Below are positions 29,153 to 36,308 of a stretch of DNA of 64,000 nucleotides, in pieces. The DNA comes from Halorientalis sp. IM1011 (GTDB taxonomy: Archaea > Halobacteriota > Halobacteria > Halobacteriales > Haloarculaceae), in NCBI RefSeq assembly GCF_001989615.1, contig NZ_CP019067.1, forward strand, positions 1 to 64,000. The letters run 5' to 3'. Under the pieces are notes generated by a model. That model saw only the letters and a program-made list of their open reading frames with translations, did not search any database and was not told the DNA's origin. Position 1 is the stretch's first letter; each line of letters begins with the position of its first letter. A program made the position numbers and the translations under genes.

Positions 29153-29366
29153 CGTTATTCTCCCCTCCAACGAAGCGATACCGTCCGTCACTCACTCGTT
29201 CAAAGTCCTCCTCGTACTGTTCGATGTAGGAATGAGTCAAATGCCATAGGACAGCTCCTCGACCACCATACCCACCCAACTTCTCACGATAGTGACGGGA
29301 CACTTCATCAAGTGAGGAGGACAGACATTCCCCAATCCTAACCGTAGCAGTTGCTCCCGAGAGCAT
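29145..29366 (-). CDS. Small protein coupled to the hub-like gene
   Basis: A 73-residue protein starting MLSGATATVRIGECLSSSLD and including HYREKLGGYGGRGAVLWHLT. It overlaps the next gene by eight bases, with the ribosome-binding sequence of that gene inside its own end, which indicates translational coupling. No recognised family. Confidence 0.6.
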   Translation of the reverse strand: MLSGATATVRIGECLSSSLDEVSRHYREKLGGYGGRGAVLWHLTHSYIEQYEEDFERVSDGRYRFVGGENNDA

Positions 29367-29831
29367 GTATTGTGTTCACGCCCCAACCACAAAAACGTTG
29401 CCCTTTAGTGTCTTGAATGTACCCTACTGTTAAAGATTCCTCTCATTGGCCAGATTATAACTAATGCGCATACGCACATCTATGCCATGTTTGTGACCAC
29501 GTCGGGAGTATCCCTATCGAACTGGTAGTGACACCCGTCCCCCTGTAATGTGTGGGCTGTATCTGAAAAATTCTGAGAGATAGCAGGATCGGGGTCGAGA
29601 ATCTGTCTTGTGACAGATAACCCACAGGGGGGTATAACCACGTGAGTAGATGCCGAAACGGGCGGACCCCCCGATCCCCTCCCCATGTGACGCATTCCTC
29701 AGTCGTCATCTAATGAACCATATGGGGGTGCGGGGTGTCTACAGAGTACTTACCATGTCGTTTCAGTTTGGACTATTTGAAAGTGTAAATATTGAGAGTT
29801 TTATCGTGTTTGCCGCAGTATGGGTAGTAGA
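29367..29831. other. Gene-free stretch between divergent units
   Basis: 465 bp separating the minus-strand pair from the plus-strand small genes. It contains A/T-rich promoter-like segments (around 29440-29470 and 29770-29815). A 78-codon frame from 29650 has poor protein character and no start context, so I do not call it. Confidence 0.4.
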
Positions 29832-29960
29832 ATGTCAGACCTTGATTTATCCGACTGTGAACTCACCGAAGAACATCTTGAAGTGATAGTTCAGATGGAT
29901 GGGGAACTTGCGAAGTATGCTCAGAAACTGCTTGACGAACTAAACACCGAAGAGGGGTAA
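29832..29960 (+). CDS. 42-residue acidic protein
   Basis: Reads MSDLDLSDCELTEEHLEVIV, then QMDGELAKYAQKLLDELNTE. It is typical haloarchaeal acidic helical sequence, so it is likely a real small gene. Upstream gtagtag may act as ribosome-binding site. It is the first of three small plus-strand genes. Function unknown. Confidence 0.55.
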   Translation: MSDLDLSDCELTEEHLEVIVQMDGELAKYAQKLLDELNTEEG

Positions 29961-30044
29961 CCTGCTGTTCAGTTTGGTGGTATATGAAAGTATCATTATT
30001 CCAGGTATTATGGTGGTAGAGATGCAACGTGGTAGTAACTCACC

Positions 30045-30107
30045 GACGGATTGCGTCTGAAAAGACGCGCCTGTTGGAGCAGGCCCGTCAGTGGGTTGAG
30101 GCAACCC
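30045..30107 (+). promoter_or_regulatory. Structured leader A (three-way junction plus AUG-proximal hairpin)
   Basis: P1 GACGG/CCGTC (30045-49 / 30085-89) encloses P2 GCGTC-TGAAAA-GACGC and P3 GCCTG-TTGGAG-CAGGC. P4 GGGTT-GAGGC-AACCC (30093-30107) then abuts the ATG at 30108. The only Shine-Dalgarno-like bases (GAGG) sit in the P4 loop. A TATA-like tatatgaa near 29981 predicts a ~100-nt leader. The same architecture occurs at 30689. Confidence 0.8.
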
Positions 30108-30551
30108 ATGAGTAAAATGCAGTCTGCGGAGCATGAAAGTTCCGCCACGGCGAAGCACAGTTCACAAACGAACGACGGCAGTAAGACCACTGCGCCCAGT
30201 GAGGAGCCTTTTGCTGATCGTCGCTGGGAACGGTCGAACATGCAGCAGATGGCCGATGAGATAATCCGTAACGCTCGGTCCCTCGATCCCCAGTCTGATG
30301 ATCGATTTGAGACGGAGAACCACCACGATGTCCCGATAACGGCCACGACGATTCAGACCTTCCTGTTCGCTGGGAAACGCCGCTCGGTCCGTAGACAACG
30401 CGACGGACGGACTCTCTCAGTTACAGTCGAACATTCTATCTGGTTCAGTGACGACATAGAGGGGTTCGTTCAGTTCCACATAAAGGGAGACATTGAGACG
30501 AAGGACGTGAAGTCTGTCGACGTTGTCTCAGCGCGGGAAGAAAAGCGGTAG
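30108..30551 (+). CDS. Hypothetical protein behind structured leader A
   Basis: A 147-residue protein starting MSKMQSAEHESSATAKHSSQ, with a low-complexity first 35 residues. A basic middle follows (FLFAGKRRSVRRQRDGRTLS) and a beta-rich end (VEHSIWFSDDIEGFVQFHIK). No family recognised. The start at 30108 is fixed by the leader hairpin, whose 3' strand ends at the base before the ATG and whose identical twin also stops exactly at an ATG. Confidence 0.7.
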   Translation: MSKMQSAEHESSATAKHSSQTNDGSKTTAPSEEPFADRRWERSNMQQMADEIIRNARSLDPQSDDRFETENHHDVPITATTIQTFLFAGKRRSVRRQRDGRTLSVTVEHSIWFSDDIEGFVQFHIKGDIETKDVKSVDVVSAREEKR

Positions 30552-30688
30552 GGTCAGCAGTAATATATACATACGCTTTCTGTTCATTCTAATCGTAACC
30601 GACTAACAGCGGTGCTGTATAGAGTACTTTAATCCTGATATGAACCACCACAACTAAGGGGGTGGCATATCTACGTAGAAGTAACTCG

Positions 30689-30752
30689 CTGCGTGTTCGC
30701 GCTTTGCAGAAAGCGCCCCGTTGGAGCGGGACGCAGTGGGTTGAGGCAACCC
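30689..30752 (+). promoter_or_regulatory. Structured leader B (same fold, compensatory changes)
   Basis: P1 CTGCGT/ACGCAG (30689-94 / 30731-36), P2 GCGCTTT-GCAG-AAAGCGC (30699-30716), P3 CCCG-TTGGAG-CGGG (30717-30730), P4 GGGTT-GAGGC-AACCC (30738-30752), then ATG at 30753. Compared with leader A the stems differ in sequence but keep pairing. The P3 loop, the whole P4 hairpin and an upstream gtaactc are unchanged. A TATA-like tactttaa near 30625 predicts a ~100-nt leader. Confidence 0.8.
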
Positions 30753-31259
30753 ATGACCGAGTACGCCACTGAGGTTCAAGAACCTCACGACCTGGAAGAC
30801 CGTACCGTTCGCGCACTAACTGAATGTATGTCGGCTCTCCCTGAAGGTGGAGACATCTACACCGTCGTCAGTGAGTCGGGAAGCTCCTACAAAGTCGACT
30901 CACGACAAGGACGATGCAGCTGTCCCGACAGTCAACATAACCTCGATGATGACGAGTCGTGTAAACACGAGCGACGGGTGGCCTTCGCCACTGGGGTCCA
31001 TGAGGTTCCTGACTGGGTCAACACTGACGCCATCGATCCGCAGTTGGGTGACCACGTCGAAGGTCCGTCAGTCGTTACTGACACCGTCACAAGTACCACT
31101 CAGGCAATAACCGACGGTGGTACTACGTTGGCCACCTCCCAAGAGAAAGATGTCGAGAGTGCAGATACTGAGAACGACGACTGTGATTGTTCCAAACTAC
31201 CTGACGGCTGCCCCTGCTGGCCCTGCTATCGAGAAGGAAAGGCGACATTCAGCGACTGA
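30753..31259 (+). CDS. SWIM zinc-finger protein behind structured leader B
   Basis: A 168-residue protein starting MTEYATEVQEPHDLEDRTVR. A SWIM-type zinc motif spans residues 55-72 (CSC, then a 12-residue gap, then CKH), preceded by YTVVSESGSSYKVDSRQG. A second Cys cluster lies at the C-terminus (CDCSKLPDGCPCWPCYRE). SWIM domains bind DNA or proteins and occur in transposases, recombination mediators and haloarchaeal element proteins. The role here may be regulatory. Confidence 0.75.
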   Translation: MTEYATEVQEPHDLEDRTVRALTECMSALPEGGDIYTVVSESGSSYKVDSRQGRCSCPDSQHNLDDDESCKHERRVAFATGVHEVPDWVNTDAIDPQLGDHVEGPSVVTDTVTSTTQAITDGGTTLATSQEKDVESADTENDDCDCSKLPDGCPCWPCYREGKATFSD

Positions 31260-31280
31260 GGACAATCGGTCTCGACTCTT

Positions 31281-31745
31281 TCAGAGAACCGTAACTTGGA
31301 GTATGGTAAGCACTATTGAGAGGAAGGCAACTACGGCGTAGTACCCGAGCAGTCCAGTATCTTTAATCCTATTTCGTTCCCACTTTTTTCGACTCTCTCC
31401 ACTGGGAAATAGCGACTCAATTCCATCGATCTCATCGAAATTGTAGTCTTTGGCTGTAAGTTCGGAAACAATTGCATTTTGTAGGTTTTCAGATTGTCTC
31501 CGCCCATTCTGATATGTCCGTGTCCAGAGTCCTAACGAGAAGAAAACCACCCCGACGAAAAAACACAGAACAGTTCTTGATTCATCTGTGCTTTCTTGGA
31601 GGAAAAGCCCAAGGAAGGCACTTAGGAAGACAAGGCTGAGATAGAATGTTCTGTGGATTACAGTGTTGTAGTGGTTATGCTCTTGACTTATTTGGTCATA
31701 GCGAGTCAACAATAAATCGGTATTCTCTGATTCATCTGGAGTCAT
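31281..31745 (-). CDS. Small membrane protein, SLATT-like layout
   Basis: A 154-residue protein starting MTPDESENTDLLLTRYDQIS. An N-terminal helix leads to a two-helix hairpin (FYLSLVFLSAFLGLFL and VLCFFVGVVFFSLGLW), then a cytoplasmic segment and a final helix (GYYAVVAFLSIVLTIL). The layout resembles SLATT membrane effectors associated with nucleotide-signalling defence. I cannot confirm that family, and no nucleotide cyclase is nearby. Confidence 0.6.
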   Translation of the reverse strand: MTPDESENTDLLLTRYDQISQEHNHYNTVIHRTFYLSLVFLSAFLGLFLQESTDESRTVLCFFVGVVFFSLGLWTRTYQNGRRQSENLQNAIVSELTAKDYNFDEIDGIESLFPSGESRKKWERNRIKDTGLLGYYAVVAFLSIVLTILQVTVL

Positions 31746-31891
31746 ATTGCAGGGCAAGGGCGGTGGTTAATTCATATTTTCCCTCAGTCCATTGCGAACA
31801 GAGAAGGAGAGATATGGTAGAGACTCTTGCGTGCCCTGAGCCAATACCAGAATGGAGGGCAATTTAATAGGCTGGGTTTACTACTACTACT

Positions 31892-31913
31892 TGGATTGGC
31901 TGGTGGCCCCGAC
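31892..31913 (+). repeat. 22-bp direct repeat, left copy
   Basis: Perfect 22-bp match (starting tggattggctggtggcc) to 32124-32145. The two copies bracket the 47-residue gene. Confidence 0.75.
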
Positions 31914-31939
31914 TGCGATGGTCGGAACCTCCACCAGTG

Positions 31940-32083
31940 TTACAACACCCTGAGCAGCCGCGCCAGCAACACTGTGACTTCGAGTACCAACTTCACCGCT
32001 CGCAGATCCATCAGGGTGGATTCTGCCTCATCGTCAGACTCCCGTTCTGTTTCCTCCTCGGGAGTATCATCGTCTTTGGTCAT
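31940..32083 (-). CDS. 47-residue protein between direct repeats
   Basis: Reads MTKDDDTPEEETERESDDEA, then LMDLRAVKLVLEVTVLLARL and LRVL. An acidic head is followed by one amphipathic or membrane-inserting helix, the layout of small toxins or holin-like peptides. It is bracketed by 22-bp repeats. Function unknown. Confidence 0.55.
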   Translation of the reverse strand: MTKDDDTPEEETERESDDEAESTLMDLRAVKLVLEVTVLLARLLRVL

Positions 32084-32123
32084 AGCGACAGCTCTCCATG
32101 TGTGGTCACGTCGAGAACCGTCG

Positions 32124-32145
32124 TGGATTGGCTGGTGGCCCCGAC
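32124..32145 (+). repeat. 22-bp direct repeat, right copy
   Basis: Second copy of the repeat, 232 bp from the first, upstream of the minus-strand 47-codon gene. Confidence 0.75.
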
Positions 32146-32176
32146 GTGAACCACATATCTTCAGAGGGAAGGGTTA

Positions 32177-32404
32177 CTAATAAATCTCGGCCCACGGTTC
32201 ATCCCAAAGTTGGGTGATTTGCCCCACCTCCGTCCCCAAGGTTTCGGGGCCGAGCGTGTCGCGTTCGAGGGCAGGCAAGCGGAGGCTGTCACGATGCTTT
32301 GCATCTGACAGCCGAGCAACTGCCCCGAACCGACCTCTCGTTACATCCTCACTAATCTGAATATCTTTAGAAGTCGAAGTAAAAATTATGGCATATCGAA
32401 TGGG
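32177..32404 (-). other. GC-rich structured segment; possible origin or gene remnant
   Basis: About 170 bp of chromosomal-like G+C inside A/T-rich DNA. It contains TCTCGGC (32185-32191), an inverted repeat CTCGGCC/GGCCGAG, and the long stem GGCTGTCA-c-GATGC / GCATC-TGACAGCC (32284-32313) within GGGCAG/CTGCCC (32269-32325). TCTCGGC resembles nick sites I recall for haloarchaeal rolling-circle plasmids. On the minus strand a 75-codon frame is also open, ending QITQLWDEPWAEIY, but it has no start codon. Confidence 0.5.
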
Positions 32405-32464
32405 TTATTGATCCCAAGTATCCACAATACTGAAATATGTCTGAATCATGGCTACTGTCATTAA

Positions 32465-34987
32465 ATGAGAGTCCCATCTGTTAGGATAGCTCGTATTCTG
32501 TATGTCGCTATTCAGCGGATAATTGCAGGCCGCTATTCAAGAGTGACTGGGATCAGTATTGGAATGGCCATATCTTTGGCAACAGCAGCACTTGGGTATC
32601 TTATAGGACCATCGGTCGTTGGTATTCTGCCAGACTATCTAACATATGAGTTTGAAAAGAGCGATTTGCGCACTCTCTGGGCAATTCACGCTACTGTTTT
32701 CACATTCAGTCTTGTTGCGCTTTCTTTTGCTTGGCAATCAGTTCGTGGATTATCCACAAATGCAGAAATTATTTCAGAATTAGCTGATGAGCTTCGATCA
32801 ATTGAGACAATCACATTCTTTTTGTCAGCAAACGTTTTGATCGGGATTGGATTATTGACTACGGAATCGGATGTAGTCACTTCAGAGATTGGAACGGTTT
32901 CGTGGTTATTGTTGGTCGTCAGTATGATTGTGGCGGTCCGTAGCTTTTGGAGAGTTTTTGACTTACTCCTCCACAACACACTTGATCATAAAGTGATGGA
33001 GTTTGCGAAAGCTGCCCGTCAAAACAAATATGGCGAAGGAACAGAACGGTATGATTCATATCTACGTCATTTCTTCAATGCAGCACAGCGAGAAATCGAC
33101 CAAAATCATCCCAAACGACTTCGAGAAAAATTGGATCAAGTTGAAGACCTGGTCGAAGACCTGACCAAAGACGGTTCTGAAGTATTACCACAAGTCTGGA
33201 CATTCATTGAAACACGATATCTTTCGCTCCATCGTAGATGTGTCAAGGAGGATGATTTTGAATTAGAAAAAGAAGTGATTGGCTCATGGTATGGATTGTA
33301 TCTGACTATCTCAAACGAGAAGGTGGATGAGGAAATACCGCGCAGGGCTCTTGAGGGATTTGCTACTCTGTTTGGTCAAATGACTACTACCAAACAACGG
33401 AATCAAGATATTGACGTATTGATTACCCGCTATAGGAATGCCCAAGCTGGTATTCTGTCGTCATTCGAAGACGCTGCATCAAAAAAGGAGTTAGAATCAA
33501 CATCAGAATCCCTGAACTGTTGGTTTCAGACGCAGACCTCTTTCTGGAGAACAGCGGTTCAAAATGAGGAAATTTACGCCCTGAGTGCGCTGTATGAGAT
33601 GTCTGAGAGTCCACTTCAATTTCGACGGGGTAGGTACGCCAGACAGATACCAAATGATGCAATAAATGGTGAAGTAGATGCCGATGAAGAACTGAACCAA
33701 CAGAAACAGGACATTGCTGATGAGTACAGAGAAGCAATTGATAAATTGAGATTTGCAACATATGGTTGGGCATTCAAATTATACCGTGAGGATGATATCA
33801 GTGGGGAGTTTTTCCTGAGGGTGTTTGAAGAGTTTGTCGAGGACGACTTCGGAAATCATCGACAACTTACGGAGATCTTCTTTAATATAGTTTCTGAGGA
33901 TAATCCACTGGGTTATTGGGAGCGATGGAATCTTGAACATGAACTGGACACAAGTCATGGGGCGGTCATGACAGGTATGGCTGCAAATACCTGGCTGCTT
34001 CAGTTTTATTGTGCAACACTTGTTTGGGCAGTAGATTCGAATGAGATCTCTAATCTCAGTAACCGTGATCCAAAGAATTCACCAGTCCTTGAATATCATC
34101 GTCCACAGAATCGTCTTGATAAAATAATCAAACAGCTTGAATCCTATACCACTGACTACCCACTTGAAGAGTTTCTTGATACAGGTCCTACAATAGAAGG
34201 GCGAGTGAGAGTCTTAATTAGCTATTTTGAAAGTGTGAAGGAGGCCAGCAAAGAAGATCATAAAGAGTGGATCAGGGAACAAGAAGTGTCCTCCAATAAA
34301 GTTGAGAGCTTAGCCGACAATATCAATTCGCAACTGGAGTCATGTGGTTTTCGTAAAGCCCTGAATCAAGTCGGAACCATTCAAACCGCATCTTCAGTCA
34401 ACGAAGCCAACGAATTTTCGCTGGAAGGGACTTGGCAACGTGGTTTGTTCGTCGATGACGATATATCAACATTTTACCAGACCAATTTCCCAAATATTAT
34501 GGAAGAATATCACAATTTCGTCATAGAACAACTACAATTTGATGAGCGAACAATCAATTCTTTATCTGAGTTACCTGACTTACTGGAAGAGCTAATATCC
34601 CACGAAAGTGTTGAATGTTTGGTATTAGAGCAAGTAGACGCTCTTAGCGAACTTCGAGATGATGAACGATTTGTGAGGAATGCAGGAAATCCCGCAGAGT
34701 ATTGTCCTGAATTTGCTGGAGTCCCCATAGAAGAAGATAGTATGACGGACTGTGTTGTGGTTGTGCTATTCGATACTGATTTCGAGTACATCGAAGAAGT
34801 AGATCGGCTTCCAATAACTGTGTCTGCAACCCCTGGTGAACAGGTTCAGGGTTGGGGTCAGGAGGATGTCCCAGAAGACGTAAATATTCGGGACAACGTC
34901 AAAGTTGAGATTACTTACCGCGCCAAAATAAGTAGTCCAGAGCAAAACGGCGTTGCCTTCTATCTGAATCAGCACAATGGTGAATAG
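32465..34987 (+). CDS. Large four-helix membrane protein of unknown function
   Basis: An 840-residue protein. Four hydrophobic helices lie in the first ~165 residues (GMAISLATAALGYLIGPSVV; ATVFTFSLVALSFAW; FFLSANVLIGIGLL; SWLLLVVSMIVAVRSFW). A ~670-residue helical cytoplasmic region follows, without a nucleotide-binding or nuclease motif I can see. It has strongly A/T-biased codons compared with the host. It is the largest gene of the element. A membrane sensor or effector is conceivable but not shown. Confidence 0.75.
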   Translation: MRVPSVRIARILYVAIQRIIAGRYSRVTGISIGMAISLATAALGYLIGPSVVGILPDYLTYEFEKSDLRTLWAIHATVFTFSLVALSFAWQSVRGLSTNAEIISELADELRSIETITFFLSANVLIGIGLLTTESDVVTSEIGTVSWLLLVVSMIVAVRSFWRVFDLLLHNTLDHKVMEFAKAARQNKYGEGTERYDSYLRHFFNAAQREIDQNHPKRLREKLDQVEDLVEDLTKDGSEVLPQVWTFIETRYLSLHRRCVKEDDFELEKEVIGSWYGLYLTISNEKVDEEIPRRALEGFATLFGQMTTTKQRNQDIDVLITRYRNAQAGILSSFEDAASKKELESTSESLNCWFQTQTSFWRTAVQNEEIYALSALYEMSESPLQFRRGRYARQIPNDAINGEVDADEELNQQKQDIADEYREAIDKLRFATYGWAFKLYREDDISGEFFLRVFEEFVEDDFGNHRQLTEIFFNIVSEDNPLGYWERWNLEHELDTSHGAVMTGMAANTWLLQFYCATLVWAVDSNEISNLSNRDPKNSPVLEYHRPQNRLDKIIKQLESYTTDYPLEEFLDTGPTIEGRVRVLISYFESVKEASKEDHKEWIREQEVSSNKVESLADNINSQLESCGFRKALNQVGTIQTASSVNEANEFSLEGTWQRGLFVDDDISTFYQTNFPNIMEEYHNFVIEQLQFDERTINSLSELPDLLEELISHESVECLVLEQVDALSELRDDERFVRNAGNPAEYCPEFAGVPIEEDSMTDCVVVVLFDTDFEYIEEVDRLPITVSATPGEQVQGWGQEDVPEDVNIRDNVKVEITYRAKISSPEQNGVAFYLNQHNGE

Positions 34988-35548
34988 TTAACCCCGTACA
35001 GTGGGTATCGGGAACAAATAATCCTGATCAACGATATGGTACTCTTTTCCATGATATTGCTGAATCGGTGCGTTCGCGACGAACCACCGTGGAGCGTAGC
35101 CTATCAATCGACAATCCACCTTTCCGATACGACTTGCTAACACGTAGTAGTCAGCAGTCAGAGGTTCGTAGGCATCGACAGTGAGGGCAGGATTCGAGCG
35201 GTGTCGACCGACTGTTTTCACGTCGATAGTGGCCCCTCGATAGGTGAGATCGACACCACCATCCCCACCATCGGCGTACACTTCGGTGTTCAACCGTTGT
35301 TCGATACCAAGGTGGTGTGCGATGGCGTCCTCACCAATGAGTCCTGTTAGGTGATTCTCTGTTGTCCCGCTGGTAGTGTCTGCAATACGGACAGCGTATT
35401 CCCGAAGTGGATAGAATCGATTTTGCTCTACGTGATGCAGAGGAAACTGATCGAGGGAGAACTGGGCGGCTGAAATGAGCGGTGTCGGTGCTGGCTCAGT
35501 CACGGGCTGTACGTCGTTTCGGTCGGAATCGCGTTTCTCTGTGGACAT
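34988..35548 (-). CDS. PD-(D/E)XK nuclease-fold protein
   Basis: A 186-residue protein. The start MSTEKRDSDRNDVQ at 35548 avoids reading through the hairpin-rich upstream region. The core GLIGEDAIAHHLG (Glu73) and GVDLTYRGATIDVKTVG (Asp100, then Asp109-Val-Lys111) form the PD-(D/E)XK signature, followed by YYVLASRIGK. Such proteins are nucleases of repair, restriction or anti-plasmid function. No partner helicase or specificity subunit is adjacent. Confidence 0.7.
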   Translation of the reverse strand: MSTEKRDSDRNDVQPVTEPAPTPLISAAQFSLDQFPLHHVEQNRFYPLREYAVRIADTTSGTTENHLTGLIGEDAIAHHLGIEQRLNTEVYADGGDGGVDLTYRGATIDVKTVGRHRSNPALTVDAYEPLTADYYVLASRIGKVDCRLIGYAPRWFVANAPIQQYHGKEYHIVDQDYLFPIPTVRG

Positions 35549-35862
35549 GGATGTCTCTACTGGTAGCCCACCGAGCTTCCCGACCGAAGAAGTCAGGTTG
35601 ACCCAGTACAAAGGGTCAACCAACCCTTCGGGCATCGGGCTATCTCGGTGGCCGATGGGTTGCAACAGGGCGCTTGTGCTTGATGGGCCAACGCCCTGGT
35701 TTTCGACTAACACGTTCGCAAGCGACAGATATCTCTATGGGCTGTTACTCTATTCAGCAGTCCGCTCACGGGCTGAATCCCGTATATCTTGCGAACGTAA
35801 CTGGAAGTGAAGAGACGGTAAGTATTAATCCCGACGGCCGTAACACAGATTGTCTACTTTAT
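35549..35862. other. Hairpin-rich intergenic region between divergent genes
   Basis: 314 bp holding stacked inverted repeats: GGTTGACCC/GGGTCAACC (35596-35621), CATCGG/CCGATG within AACCC/GGGTT (about 35622-35660), CAGGGCG/CGCCCTG (35666-35698) and CGTTCGCAAG/CTTGCGAACG (35713-35797) enclosing ATTCAGC/GCTGAAT. It may be a leader RNA pair, a single-strand origin or an integrase accessory site. Confidence 0.5.
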
Positions 35863-36261
35863 ATGGAGAGACACAAAGTACAAAACCTCTATGAAATAAA
35901 TGAGGTGAAGATAGAGTTAGTTAGAAAGACAACATATGATGGGTTTGAGAATTTAGGAATGGTTGTTTCCTGCTCATCTGGGGGATGGCGACGGAATAGG
36001 TTCAGAAGAGCGAAACCCTTAGCAACACTTGCTGCCAAATTCAGCCCCGAATTGATTTCAAGAGGCGCAAAAGACTGCCTACCCGTTGAGATCGCCGTTC
36101 ATGGAAAACCTGCAATGGCAGTTTATTTCTACTCTGTATATTGTGAAGATTCTAATATAATAGCTGATAAAATGAGGGTTGAACGGGGGACTGTCCATCA
36201 ATACGTGCGGCGATTTGTCAACTCTGTAGAAGGGGAGTATGAACCCACTTCATTTAAATAA
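35863..36261 (+). CDS. Small HTH protein near the integrase
   Basis: A 132-residue protein starting MERHKVQNLYEINEVKIELV. The C-terminal part, IADKMRVERGTVHQYVRRFV, reads as a helix-turn-helix. The middle has the Trp/Arg-rich SGGWRRNRFRRAKPLATLAA. Similar small proteins are frequent next to haloarchaeal integrases and may regulate integration. The ATG at 35863 follows a tactttat promoter-like sequence. Confidence 0.6.
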   Translation: MERHKVQNLYEINEVKIELVRKTTYDGFENLGMVVSCSSGGWRRNRFRRAKPLATLAAKFSPELISRGAKDCLPVEIAVHGKPAMAVYFYSVYCEDSNIIADKMRVERGTVHQYVRRFVNSVEGEYEPTSFK

Positions 36262-36308
36262 ATAACAGAATGTCTATTTAAACTCAACTGGGATTCTCCT
36301 ACCTGATT

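Noticed and set aside
30045-30752. A CRISPR array
   Set aside because: Only two repeat-like units about 645 bp apart, each directly preceding a gene; no regular spacers and no cas genes.
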